Below the pieces are notes generated by a model. That model saw only the letters and a list, made by a program, of their open reading frames with translations. It did no database searches and was not told the origin of the DNA. 64,000 nucleotides of DNA from Apiotrichum sp. Y4204. Lineage: Eukaryota; Basidiomycota; Tremellomycetes; Trichosporonales; Trichosporonaceae. The first letter of the stretch is position 1, and each line of letters begins with the position of its first letter. The translations under genes were made by a program, and so were the position numbers. The stretch spans positions 120,862-184,861 of the forward strand of contig JAMYHL010000078.1 of NCBI GenBank assembly GCA_025531455.1, given 5' to 3'. Shown piece by piece: positions 48,557 to 58,089 of this stretch.

Positions 48557-49727
48557 GCTTTGATAGCCGCCTTGATGGCTATCCAATCCGGTATATCATA
48601 ATGGATCAATAATAACGTCCTCGATGCAGCCGTCCGCCTCTTGTCTTGATGCAGATCCAATTCCTAACTGTGCCCAAAGGCTAATCCCGAACAAAGGCGG
48701 ACCGAGGATCGACACGGTGGAGACAGTGCTCACTCCTGCCGACCGCGACGCAAGATGCGGTATACATATGATGGGCGAGAAGCTGATCGTCTGTACTAGT
48801 GCATGATAATGAAACAAAACTGCGAATCTGCGCAACTGCGAATCGCTCCACTAGGAGTCAGCCGATGCGCACAGTGGCACAGGTCATTGTGGCGACCCGA
48901 GTGTGGCGAAAATGCAGGAAACCATTGCTGTGGCACAGCAGAAACATGACACCATTCATTGTCATCATGGACTGAGTAGACAGTGGGATGCTGCCAAAGG
49001 TGACTGTCTATCGCTCCGTGTCTTCTCTTTTGCATTGCCCGTATAGCCTCGGTCACGGTAGGGAAGGAGTTGACAACGCAGCAGCAAAAAAAAAAATGTA
49101 ATAAATAAGTAAATGAGCACATAATCCGATGAATAAATGCAGCGAAACGCCCAGGAAGATGGTCACCACCGGCAAGCACAGTAAATTCGACGGCTGCGCG
49201 ATGCAGGTGTGACAGTCCTTCACGTCTCTTGTTGTGATGGGCTGGTTTGTACGTTTGAATGCTGGTATCCATATCGTATGGTCTGTAAAGCCCCCTCGTT
49301 GTCGGTGGACGGAACAAAGTAAATATCAAAGATCGGAGATCCAGAAAGCCGCGCACGCATCGCAACTGCTTGCGATACAGCCGGTCTCGGGTGTTGCTCT
49401 GTACAGCAGGGGCGTCTACAGTTGAACTGGCTTCAAGAAGCCCCATGCTCCAAACTCCCGTTCCACTCTTTAGGGTCCGTTTTGTGGTTGGTGGTTGTGC
49501 CTTCGCCCATGCAGTGCGGAGCGCCTTCGCCCCATGGACACTGCAGCCTGTTCCCCAAGAGATACCTCTCAATCTCGTCTAATCGCCTGCCCAAAGATCT
49601 CGAAGCGCGCCCCCAACTCGTTGTACTTGACATCTCCATCGCTTCAGTCTCCGGTCGTGCAGCCGCGGTCTCATGTAAGCCGGCGAACCCTTCCCTCCCC
49701 AACCTTCATTCATCTCTCCCAACATCG

Positions 49728-49732
49728 AAAAA
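49728..49732 (-). terminator. Likely Pol III terminator of tRNA-Ala
   Basis: A run of five T on the minus strand, about 25 bases past the 3' end of the tRNA-Ala gene. Confidence 0.6.
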
Positions 49733-49757
49733 GCTCGCACACTCCCGCGTACGCCGC

Positions 49758-49843
49758 TGGACGAGTTAGGAATCGAACCAAAGACCTTGTCAAATAGGCG
49801 GTTGAATGCTAATGACACGCTCTACCAACTGAGCTACACGCCC
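49758..49843 (-). tRNA. tRNA-Ala (anticodon AGC) with a 13-nt intron
   Basis: The minus strand folds as a tRNA. The acceptor strand GGGCGTG pairs with CTCGTCC and includes the G3:U70 pair that marks alanine tRNAs; the discriminator is A. The D arm GCTCAGTTGGTAGAGC and the T loop TTCGATT are present. The anticodon stem TGTCA/TGACA encloses TTAGCA, an intron of about 13 nt and one more loop base, placing AGC at the anticodon. The total of 86 bases equals a 73-base tRNA plus the intron, which sits at the usual 37/38 position. Confidence 0.92.
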
Positions 49844-50083
49844 CACGGAAAACCGATTCTGGGTGGTGTTTCGCGTCGCGTCTCCGAGACGGAACAGCGG
49901 CTCTCGGAATGGGGACACACGGACATGGACCGCGGCAATGAGAAAGGGGTATCCCAGGCCGCCAGCTGACAACCACTCATGGAATCAAGCAGCCAATCAA
50001 CCAAGACGGAAGAAGAGGAGCTCAGAATTGCACCTCCTCCCTGCCCCGCGCCGGCACCGGCCCGCCGATCGCCGAACATGGCC

Positions 50084-50162
50084 GACTTCGTGGCCAAGCT
50101 GGTTAAGGCGTCCGACTGTTAGTGCAATCGGGAGATCGAGAGTTCAAACCTCTCCGAGGTCG
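50084..50162 (+). tRNA. tRNA-Asn (anticodon GTT) with a 5-nt intron
   Basis: Acceptor GACTTCG pairs fully with CGAGGTC, and the discriminator is G. The D arm GCC...GGC and the T arm GAGAG-TTCAAAC-CTCTC are perfect. The anticodon stem TCCGA/TCGGG encloses CTGTTA, five extra bases (gtgca) and A, which sets anticodon GTT and a very short intron after position 37. The body resembles yeast tRNA-Asn. It is not simply a larger loop, because removing the five bases restores a standard 7-base loop. Confidence 0.92.
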
Positions 50163-50168
50163 TTTTTT
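50163..50168 (+). terminator. Pol III terminator of tRNA-Asn
   Basis: Six T directly after the tRNA-Asn discriminator base. Confidence 0.85.
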
Positions 50169-50886
50169 GGGCGGGAGAGGGTGTAGGGACGGGATGGATT
50201 TGAGGGTGCAAGTTAAGGATGGGGTCGAAGAGGAGGACGATGGTCAGAGGGCAGAATCGCGGCGGTGAGCACTCAAGACATTCATCGCGCTTATTAATCT
50301 TCTGCCTGAGTGTCACGTCGTATGCTGAAGCTCACGTATACGGTTATCAGCTCCAATGTCAACAAGCACATGATACGGATTACTAAGATACGACATTAAT
50401 AAAGGAGTCATCATGACAGGTTCCAGGGGTTAGTCCTGTAATGACCGGCGTGCCAAGACACTCGAAGCCGCAGCAAGGGATTACGAGCTGATGCACAATG
50501 GGGGCGCAGCCCACCTTCCGCTCTCCGAGCAGTCTTCCACTATAATTGTCATGACGCGGAGGGCAAAAGGAACGCGCTCAGTTCGAGTAAAAATCATCCT
50601 CTTGAACGAAGTTAGTACCCCGCCTCCGTGACCACGCCACCTCCACCGATCCCACACAGACACGCGTCCGTGTCGTCCAATGATATACAATCAATATCAT
50701 ACAGTCTAATATGCGAGCGACACCGATCGCCAGCGCCGTCTAGAATGAGTGGGGCACGCATCGCTGCCGTTGTTGTGGTATCTGGTATCTGTCGGACTCT
50801 GGCGACCTGTCGAGAAGCCGAACCGAAGCCGAGCCGAAGCCTAGCACACAGGATAGGAGTCAAGAGGTCACTGGGGTAGTTGCCAA
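50169..50886. other. Intergenic region
   Basis: About 720 bases between tRNA-Asn and the 3' end of the next minus-strand gene. Nothing recognised. Confidence 0.6.
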
Positions 50887-51336
50887 CTATGCCTGGCCGC
50901 GGACCTGGAAGAAGCGCTTCCACCAGCTGCGCGCGATGCCCTGCGCGGAGCGGTGCACGCCCTCGCGCATGCGGTCGTAGTAGTGCGGGTCGTGCTGCGG
51001 GTGGAGGAGGGCAGTTGAGACGGGGAACTGGAATGTCAGCCGGCTCTGGACAGCTGGAGGCGCAGCATAACAGGCGAGACTCACCTCCTTGAGCGCGGCG
51101 GCAGAGTTCATGCTCTGGAGGCTCTTGAGCGCCGAGTCAACGGCGGCCTCCTCGCTCGGCGAGAGGGACTTTGCGCGCTCGTCAAGCACCGAGTCGGTGG
51201 CTTTGGGCGCGACGCCGACCGAGCGCGTGACGATGGCGTCAAGCGCGTCCGCGAGCTGCGGCGAGCCGCCGGAGCGGAAGGGCGTGGGCTGGATGGAGCG
51301 GGCAGCGGTCGCGAGCTGGGCGAGACGGGAGGCCAT
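50887..51336 (-). CDS. Small unassigned protein, possibly mitochondrial
   Basis: Two exons in transcript order, 51085-51336 and 50887-51027, join in phase to 130 residues. The intron is 57 nt with a CTGAC branch and a CAG acceptor. The N-terminus MASRLAQLATAARSIQ is basic and lacks acidic residues, like a mitochondrial presequence. The middle is helical (SEEAAVDSALKSLQSM). The C-terminus HDPHYYDRMREGVHRSAQGI then WWKRFFQV is basic and aromatic. A CCAAT pentamer lies about 55 bases before the start (51391-51395), a site used by the HAP complex on respiratory genes. I do not recognise the family. Splicing and codon pattern support a real gene; the location is inferred. Confidence 0.65.
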   Translation of the reverse strand: MASRLAQLATAARSIQPTPFRSGGSPQLADALDAIVTRSVGVAPKATDSVLDERAKSLSPSEEAAVDSALKSLQSMNSAAALKEVSLACYAAPPAVQSRLTFQFPVSTALLHPQHDPHYYDRMREGVHRSAQGIARSWWKRFFQVRGQA

Positions 51337-52739
51337 GGTGTCTGTCTCTCTTGGATGTGTAGTGTGGAGGTGAAGAGATCCGGTTGGTGGCCAATAGCCC
51401 GAGTGGGTTAACTTTTGGGTCGGGGAATGGCCGAGTGAGGGTCGGTTACCGTGGGAGTCTTACCTCCACTTTGGTGATCCAACGGGTAAAGGATTTTCTG
51501 TGTGCTTGCGAGTACATTTTACTTGCAGCAAGTGTAGCTGTAAGCTGTGTCGTTCAAGTTTACGCGTATTGCTTAAAGCTATGGTGATCTCTGACTTGCT
51601 AGCTTGCGAGGACTTCACCAGATAGGTGACAGAGGGAATGCGGCCACGATCGCCAAGAGTATTAAGAGAATTGAGAAGCTGGTACGCCACGTTTTTGACA
51701 TCAGTCAACTGCAGTCACGCTGCCTACAGCTCTCGCCAAGCTCTTCGCCAGTCGCAGGTCATCAACCAGTTCTAGTCATAGATTCGCATCGGCAGGTGAC
51801 TCTACAAGCTACAAGCCCACAAGTCGATGGAGAGGAACTCTAATTTTCGGGCTGTGATATCCTTGATGGCGTACGCGACTGTGCTAGATGATTCCAATCT
51901 TGGAGCTCGGAGGCTACCCAAAGTTGCAGCCCAGCCAGCCGGCCCAGACGATCTTCCTGGCTTGGCCGCAGATCGCAGCTGAAGTGGACCGATCCTTATC
52001 ATGGGAGTCAATTGGTACATTGATCTGCGCTGCTACTGTAATCGGTGATCGCCGGATCGTCCAAAACCTGATCTAGAAATGAACGACTGGCTTGCGTCAT
52101 CAAAACAATCATATCAAGGTATTACATAATGCACTTCCAATCCCCACTTCCAATCCTACCACGTGCGTTAACGCCGAAATAAGCGACAGCACAGAGACAG
52201 TTGAACGGTGCTTCCCCTGTCGGTCGGTCGCAGTGGTGTAAAACGTTGCCACAGGGTTGTACTTATAACGCCGAGATTTGGGAAATTAACGCCGATGGCT
52301 TAAGAATTTGGTTGCATGTTCACGGTGCAAAAGTCAAAGGGACAAACGTCGTGTGGGGTGTGGGTTTGGCTGGGCAGGGTGGGGAGTAGCAGTCGCCTTG
52401 ACTGTGGGGGGCCGACAAGGTCATGCATGCTGGCTGGCGGTGGTTTGTGCAGTATGAGGGCTGTAACTCTGTCTGTGGGGTGGTGGATGGGCACAGTTGG
52501 CTGACTGGCTGGCACCGGCTCTGGCTTGCGGTGTGGATGTGCACGCTGCTGGCTGGTGGCCGCGCTCTGGCTGGCTCCTGGCTCGCTGTGTCCTGGCTGC
52601 TGCCTCCGCTGCCTCCTGCTGCTGCCTCTCGATCAAAGTGAACGAGTTGAGCCACTCGTACCCCATCCCTCAACACTCAACCTACTCTGGTATAGCACCG
52701 GTCGCCACCTCGACCGAACGAACCAGCATCGAAAACAAA
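51337..52739. other. Shared upstream region of a divergent pair
   Basis: About 1.4 kb between the small minus-strand gene and RPS5, which point away from each other. From 52350 to 52640 the plus strand is rich in TGG/CTG words with no plausible protein. It should contain both promoters; apart from the CCAAT at 51391-51395 I identify no site. Confidence 0.55.
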
Positions 52740-53835
52740 ATGGCCGCGCTCCCATCGGACGTTCAGAAGGTCGCCAACGAGGGCGTCGTTAAGCTCTTCG
52801 GCAAGTGGGATGCCCAGGAGTGAGTCATGGCGGAAAAGAATAATCTCTAGGGACTCGCAAAGCACACAGCGACAGCCCGCACGAGGAGGAGATGGGAGGG
52901 AACGATGGCGATGGGTGCTATCGGGCGCCGACGACCGCGGGTCGGACGGCGAACCGGAAGGAAAAAGGCGGACTGGGAGTCGGGAGACACGGGCGGGCCG
53001 CCAGGCAGGACGAGACGCCTGTCACCTCGGGGCGGTGTGCCGAGAGGTCGACGAGCTCGACCTGACGATGGCGGCCGAGTGCTCGGCGGATGTGCAGCGG
53101 CGCTGGTCTCTTTTTCGTGCTTTGCGAGCCCATGGAGTTTGCGAGAACGCGGCGCTAACGTCCCACAGCATCGAGGTCAAGGACATCTCGCTCACTGACT
53201 ACATCAACGTCAACCATGCCGTCTACGTCCCCCACACTGCTGGCCGTTACGCCAAGAAGCAGTTCGCCAAGGGCCGCATGCCCATTGTCGAGCGTCTCGT
53301 CAACGCGTAAGTTGCGCAACTGGCAAGGGCGGCGCGTGACAGCCGCCTTTGGTCATGCAAACCACTCGCGCGCGCACCCGTACTCACATCGCAGGCTCAT
53401 GATGAACGGCCGCAACAACGGCAAGAAGCTCATGGCCGTCCGCATCGTTCAGCACGCTTTCGAGATCATCCACCTCGTCACCGAGCAGAACCCCATCCAG
53501 GTTCTTGTTGACGCCATCGTCAACACCGGCCCCAGGGAAGACTCGACCCGTATCGGCTCGCAGGGTACCGTCCGTCGCCAGGCTGTCGACGTCTCGCCCC
53601 TCCGCCGTGTCAACCAGGCCATCTCCCTCATCACCATTGGCGTGCGTACATCCGCCGTTGTGTATTGCTGTGTGTATGCTGACATGTCCAGACCCGCGAG
53701 TCGGCCTTCCACAACTCCAAGTCGGTCTCGGAGTGCCTTGCTGACGAGCTCGTCAACGCCGCCAAGGGCTCGTCGAACTCGTACGCTATCAAGAAGAAGG
53801 ACGAGCTTGAGCGTGTCGCCAAGTCGAACCGTTAA
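52740..53835 (+). CDS. RPS5: 40S ribosomal protein uS7 (RPS5)
   Basis: Small-subunit ribosomal protein of the head, next to the mRNA exit and E site. Exons 52740-52819, 53169-53306, 53395-53641 and 53692-53835 join in phase to 202 residues, the usual length. Landmarks are [94 protein letters not shown] and the invariant end [17 protein letters not shown]. The match to yeast Rps5 is close except at the N-terminus. Intron 1 is long (349 nt) but ends with a good gctaacgtcccacag branch and acceptor. I looked for a box C/D snoRNA in it and did not find one. Confidence 0.98.
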
Positions 53836-54570
53836 TCAGGTTCATCTTGGGCTGGTATCGGCTGTTTCTTCGAGGGATTCCAGTCGGTACCGGAAGGGTA
53901 TACGGTGTATACGTGTACGAGCAGGTGCGGTGGAGGAGGGGCTTGCCCCTGGTCTGGGATGGGCCATAGCTCTTTCTGCATCGAATTTTCCAACAGTCCC
54001 GAGCTGTCGAGCGGAGAAGGGAGAGGGGGGAGTGGCGCGCGTGAGATGATGTGCATCTGGCATCACTGGTATAGAGGAGTTCAGGATCGGCAATGCGGCA
54101 GTCAGTTTGATGGATGTTTGCGGATGTTGGGTGGCGAGACCCATTGTTCAGCGTGGAGAGGTGTGTTCTGTGTGGCATGACTGTATTTGTGACACGGCAA
54201 CACGCCGTCCATGACAAAACGAAGCGAGCACGCGAGTATGCCAGCTCACGATATCACGATGCGGACGCGCGGACACGCGCGCGCGATCAAAAACAATCTA
54301 CTGCCATGACAGTAGACCGCACAGGTCGTCAGACGCGATCAGGCAATGCGGCGAGAATGTTGTTGCGGCGCAGCGACGACCAGCTTTGTGCAGGTCGAAA
54401 CCGATGGTCTGGGGCTGATTGACCATTAGCAATTCTGAGCATTAGGTTCAATGAAGGCTTCATTATTAGTTCTTGATTGAGATAAGGCGCTGGCCAAGGG
54501 CTGCACTGTTGTAGCATGGCTGGCGCATGCTTTTCACGGGCGGCTACAGTCGAACAGTCATCACAGCCAG

Positions 54571-54578
54571 TCACGTGA
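54571..54578. promoter_or_regulatory. TCACGTGA palindrome (bHLH-type site), distal
   Basis: Exact 8-bp palindrome with CACGTG core, the type bound by Cbf1 or other bHLH factors. It lies 409 bases upstream of the TYR1 start. Function inferred. Confidence 0.4.
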
Positions 54579-54826
54579 TCTGCAGAGTCCTGCAATCCTG
54601 CGCCGGACGCCCCCAAGCCCGTCCGTCATGCGATCCGGATCTTGCTCCTTGGCGTTCTCCAGCTCTCCAGAGCTCCCAATTTCCCCCCTCATCGTGCCCA
54701 GATTAACCACCTGCATCTATACACCTAGGCATTTTGGGGCATTCTAACGAGTGCCATGCACAAAGTGTAGGTTCTGCTTCTTGCTGTTAGACTGCGGGGC
54801 CCCAAGAGACGGTGGTGACTGGCAGG

Positions 54827-54834
54827 TCACGTGA
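54827..54834. promoter_or_regulatory. TCACGTGA palindrome (bHLH-type site), proximal
   Basis: Second exact copy, 153 bases upstream of the TYR1 start and just upstream of the Gcn4-like palindrome. Confidence 0.45.
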
Positions 54835-54842
54835 TCGTGATA

Positions 54843-54856
54843 CGAGTCATGACTCG
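54843..54856. promoter_or_regulatory. Gcn4-type palindrome upstream of TYR1
   Basis: Perfect 14-bp palindrome cgagtcatgactcg, holding two overlapping ATGACTC half-sites in opposite directions. It lies 131 bases before the TYR1 ATG. ATGACTC is the core recognised by Gcn4/CpcA, the general amino-acid control factor, which fits a tyrosine biosynthesis gene. Binding is inferred from the motif alone. Confidence 0.55.
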
Positions 54857-54986
54857 AATATCCGGTTCACGGTTGACTGATCTCCGACAGCGAACAATCG
54901 CAAGACGCCAGTCTGCCGAGCAGCAACAATAAAAGGATCGAGTCGCGAAAGCCGCGCGATATCAACTGCTGCGTCCATCGTTCTAC

Positions 54987-57900
54987 ATGCTCCGAGCCGC
55001 GAGCATCACCCTCCGACGCTCGACCCTCTTCTCTCCAGCTATCCCTCGCGCGGCAGCAACTGCAACTGCACTTCCCTTTGCGTCGCGTCTCGCTCATCCC
55101 TCGTCTCGGCCCATTTCATCCACCACCATCACTACCCCTTTGACTTCAATTCGCAGCATGAGCGCGTCCGCTGTGTCGGTGCCGTCGGCGTCGGCTGACA
55201 TCCAGATCGGCATTATCGGCATGGGAGATGTGAGTTCAAGCCCACACACCGAGCACGACACTCCCAACAGCTGTACCGGAAAGGGCAGGCTAACGTCAGA
55301 TGGGCCGGATGTACGCGCGCCGCCTGGTGAACGACGGCCGGCGCGTGTGTGTATGCGACAAGCCCGAGAGCTTTGAGCAGCTGCAGGCCGAGCTCGCAGG
55401 CACGGGGATCACGGTGCTGCGGGACGGCCACGCCGTGTCCCGAGTGTCGGACTTTGTGATCTACTCGGTGGAGGCGGCGGCGATCGGCGCGGTCGTCCGC
55501 GAGTACGGGCCCAGTACCAAGGTTGGCGCGACGGTTGCGGGGCAGACGTCGGTCAAGGCGCCGGAAAAGGACGCGTTTGAAAAGTATCTCCCCAAGGACG
55601 TCGATATCGTCAGCGTACACTCGCTGCATGGGCCGAGTGTTACGACTGAAGGACAGCCGTTGGTGAGTGGACGTTTGGCGCCGATTGGGGGCGGGTGCTG
55701 GTGGATGGAGGCGGCGATTGTGCTTCATCTGAGCAGCCACTCTGATGGACTTGGGGAAAGAGATACCTTTCACAGTCTCGTGGCTTGTGGGCTGTGAACC
55801 CATGTCGCGGAGGGCGCTGCGGCACTCGAGACTGATCGATCGCTCGCGCCCCTTCGCCAGAGTACGATGCTCTGCCCCTCGCTCCCCGAGGGCGGAGGTC
55901 GCGGAGGCGGACAAGGAGCGTCTACTGGATCAAATGTTCTCTGTACCGCTCGCCTGCGGCGATAACTGTGCTGTTGACACGGGCTGAACGGGTCGGGCAG
56001 CCAGCGACCTGTCTGATAATCTCCCACTGATTGCGGCTACGATCACACTCTATGGTGCTAACTCCAGATTATCATCCACTACCGTGGCCCGGACGAGAAG
56101 GTCCGGATGGTCGAGGAAATCTTCGCGTCGTTCAAGAGCCGCTACGTCTACTTGTCGTACGAGGAGCACGATGAGGTCACGGCGAATACCCAGGCTGTCA
56201 CACATGCTGCATTCTTGAGGTGCGTTTTGGGGTGGACGAGATATCTACGAGAAGGCAGGGCACAATGTGCAGTCTCCCGAGCTACAGGCCGGTTGATGAA
56301 TGTTGGGGGTATTCCGGGCTTTCACCTGTGACATGCGCGTGAGCGAGCGTGTCCCAGGTGAGTGTTTTCAGCGTCCTTGATCTGCCCGTGACCCCTGAGT
56401 CACAGACAGGTTACGAATCTTGGATAGCCTGGACATTCCCCCAGGGCACCCTCGTGAACGATGGAGGACCATTATCATCTCCTGAGCGTCCTTGATCTGC
56501 CTGTGACTACTTGACCTGACTGAGACGCCACACGCCCCATGATCTCATCTCTGACTGTGCTGACGTTCGCAGTATGGGTATGGCATGGAAATGTGAGGGC
56601 TCGTACCCGTGGGAGAACGCACGCTGGGTATCGGGAATCGAGGTTGTCAAAGTCAACATTGCTCTTCGCATCTACGCTGCCAAGTGGCACGTTTACGCGG
56701 GTCTCGCCATTCTGAACCCCGCAGCCCAGCGGCAGATTCAGCAGTACGCGAAAAGCGCGACTGAGCTTTACAAGCTGATGATCGGTGGACACCGGGAGGA
56801 GCTTGAACGGCGAGTGTGGGCCGCGCGTGCAGCCGTGTTTGGCTGGGGTCCGGAGCAGGATGCCGACGGAGACGAGGATGGCGGCCGTCGCCCGATTCTG
56901 CTGTCGGAGGATATTTTGAACCAGTTCTCCCTTGGCGTCGCCCCCGACTCGCCGGCAAAGGACCAGCCCAACTCCCACCTCTCGCTGCTGGCCATGGTTG
57001 ACTGCTGGGCCCACCTCGATATTCATCCATTTAGACATCTCGAGGTGGCCGGAACCCCTGTCTTCATGCTGTGGATTGGTTAGTGCCTCGCAAAAGAGAC
57101 TGACTACACGCTGACTGTCACAGGTGTGGCCGAATACTTGTTCCGGTCAAGGGCTCGCCTAGAGAGCGCTATCAACGCGTCCCTGTCTGACCGTGTCTTT
57201 CGTTCCGACGATCTGGAGTTTGTCACAGCCGCCCGCGGGTGGGGCGAGTGCGTTAGCTTTGGTAACTTCGACCTCTACGAGCGACGATTTATGGAAACAG
57301 CTAGTGAGTCGGTCGAGCTTGAAGTTGTTCGTGTGCTAGTTGGGCGATGTTGTTGCCATGGCATTTCTTCTTCTGGAATGTCGCAGGGGCAGTCCTGTTT
57401 TGGACAGCTGCTGTAACCCAGGCGCCTGGTCTTCCAGGAACTATCAACCAGGAACTATCATTCTGTCGCCCTCGGCGACATGTTCCAGTCCCCAGTGTGT
57501 CGTAAAAGCGTTATGGCCACTTGATCCGATGTTGTGTCATGTTTGTCGTTCCAGTAAACCCCGCTGTCGTTACCATGACTATTCGCGCCGTTGCCAGTAA
57601 CACCACATCGGTGGTATTGGCTACCAATAACGACTACGGAGGTATCCATGTTTTGATGGCCTGGATACATGGACTGGTGCAGGCACCCCGAGCTCCATGG
57701 CCCCTGTTACCGGTCTCACGCGATACGTCCCTGTCCACTATCACTGTTAGCTGGGCGAGGTGGTGACGGTGGTCTGATCAACGTCCGCACGGCCGGCACC
57801 GACAGGCACAGCGCTAGTGACTGTGTGATCTGCCCTTGACGACGCCCAGCGGACCTAGTGGGGCCTGAGCTTAGTTGCCGCTTTCATACATCGTTGGAGC

Positions 57901-58089
57901 CTGAGCTGACATTGCGTGCCTAACCCCTCTGATTTCGATTCCGATTGCTGCACCATGATCCCGAACTTTTCTGTGTCACGCCCGCTCGCCTGCAACGCTT
58001 TTGCTCCAGACTTTTTCGCACCCCGCTTTGAAGAGGCAGGCAAGATTGGTGGAAAGATGATCAAGGCTATCCAGGAAGCGCACAGTTAG
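54987..58089 (+). CDS. TYR1: Prephenate dehydrogenase (Tyr1)
   Basis: Oxidative decarboxylation of prephenate to 4-hydroxyphenylpyruvate with NADP+, in tyrosine synthesis. Exons 54987-55229, 55300-55662, 56068-56219, 56573-57078, 57124-57303 and 58010-58089 join in phase to 507 residues. The Rossmann nucleotide-binding motif is IGIIGMGDMGRMYARRL near 74-90. Further landmarks are DIVSVHSLHGPSVTTEGQPL, DEVTANTQAVTHAAFLSMG, SYPWENARWVSGIEVVKVNI and AEYLFRSRARLE. The last exon gives NFFAPRFEEAGKIGGKMIKA and completes the family C-terminus. An N-terminal extension of about 70 residues, rich in Arg/Ser/Thr, may be a mitochondrial presequence; a second ATG (MSASAVSV) at codon 58 would give a cytosolic form. 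Three introns are long: 405, 353 and 706 nt. Confidence 0.93.

Larger units (their letters stand above)
48025..49757. other. Intergenic region upstream of the F-box gene
   Basis: About 1.7 kb with two tandem repeats and an A-rich patch near 49089-49135. Weak open frames on both strands around 49430-49700 are not convincing. Probably the F-box promoter and spacer. Confidence 0.55.
53836..54986. other. Promoter and spacer between RPS5 and TYR1
   Basis: About 1.15 kb on the way to TYR1. It carries two TCACGTGA palindromes and one 14-bp Gcn4-like palindrome, annotated separately. No gene recognised. Confidence 0.6.

Noticed and set aside
49433..49702. Possible small minus-strand exon
   Set aside because: Some helical-looking words appear in two different frames and on both strands, none joins to other exons, and the tRNA-Ala gene lies directly upstream.
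52820..53168. Possible snoRNA in RPS5 intron 1
   Set aside because: Ribosomal protein introns often host snoRNAs, but I could not find paired C and D boxes or a convincing H/ACA fold.
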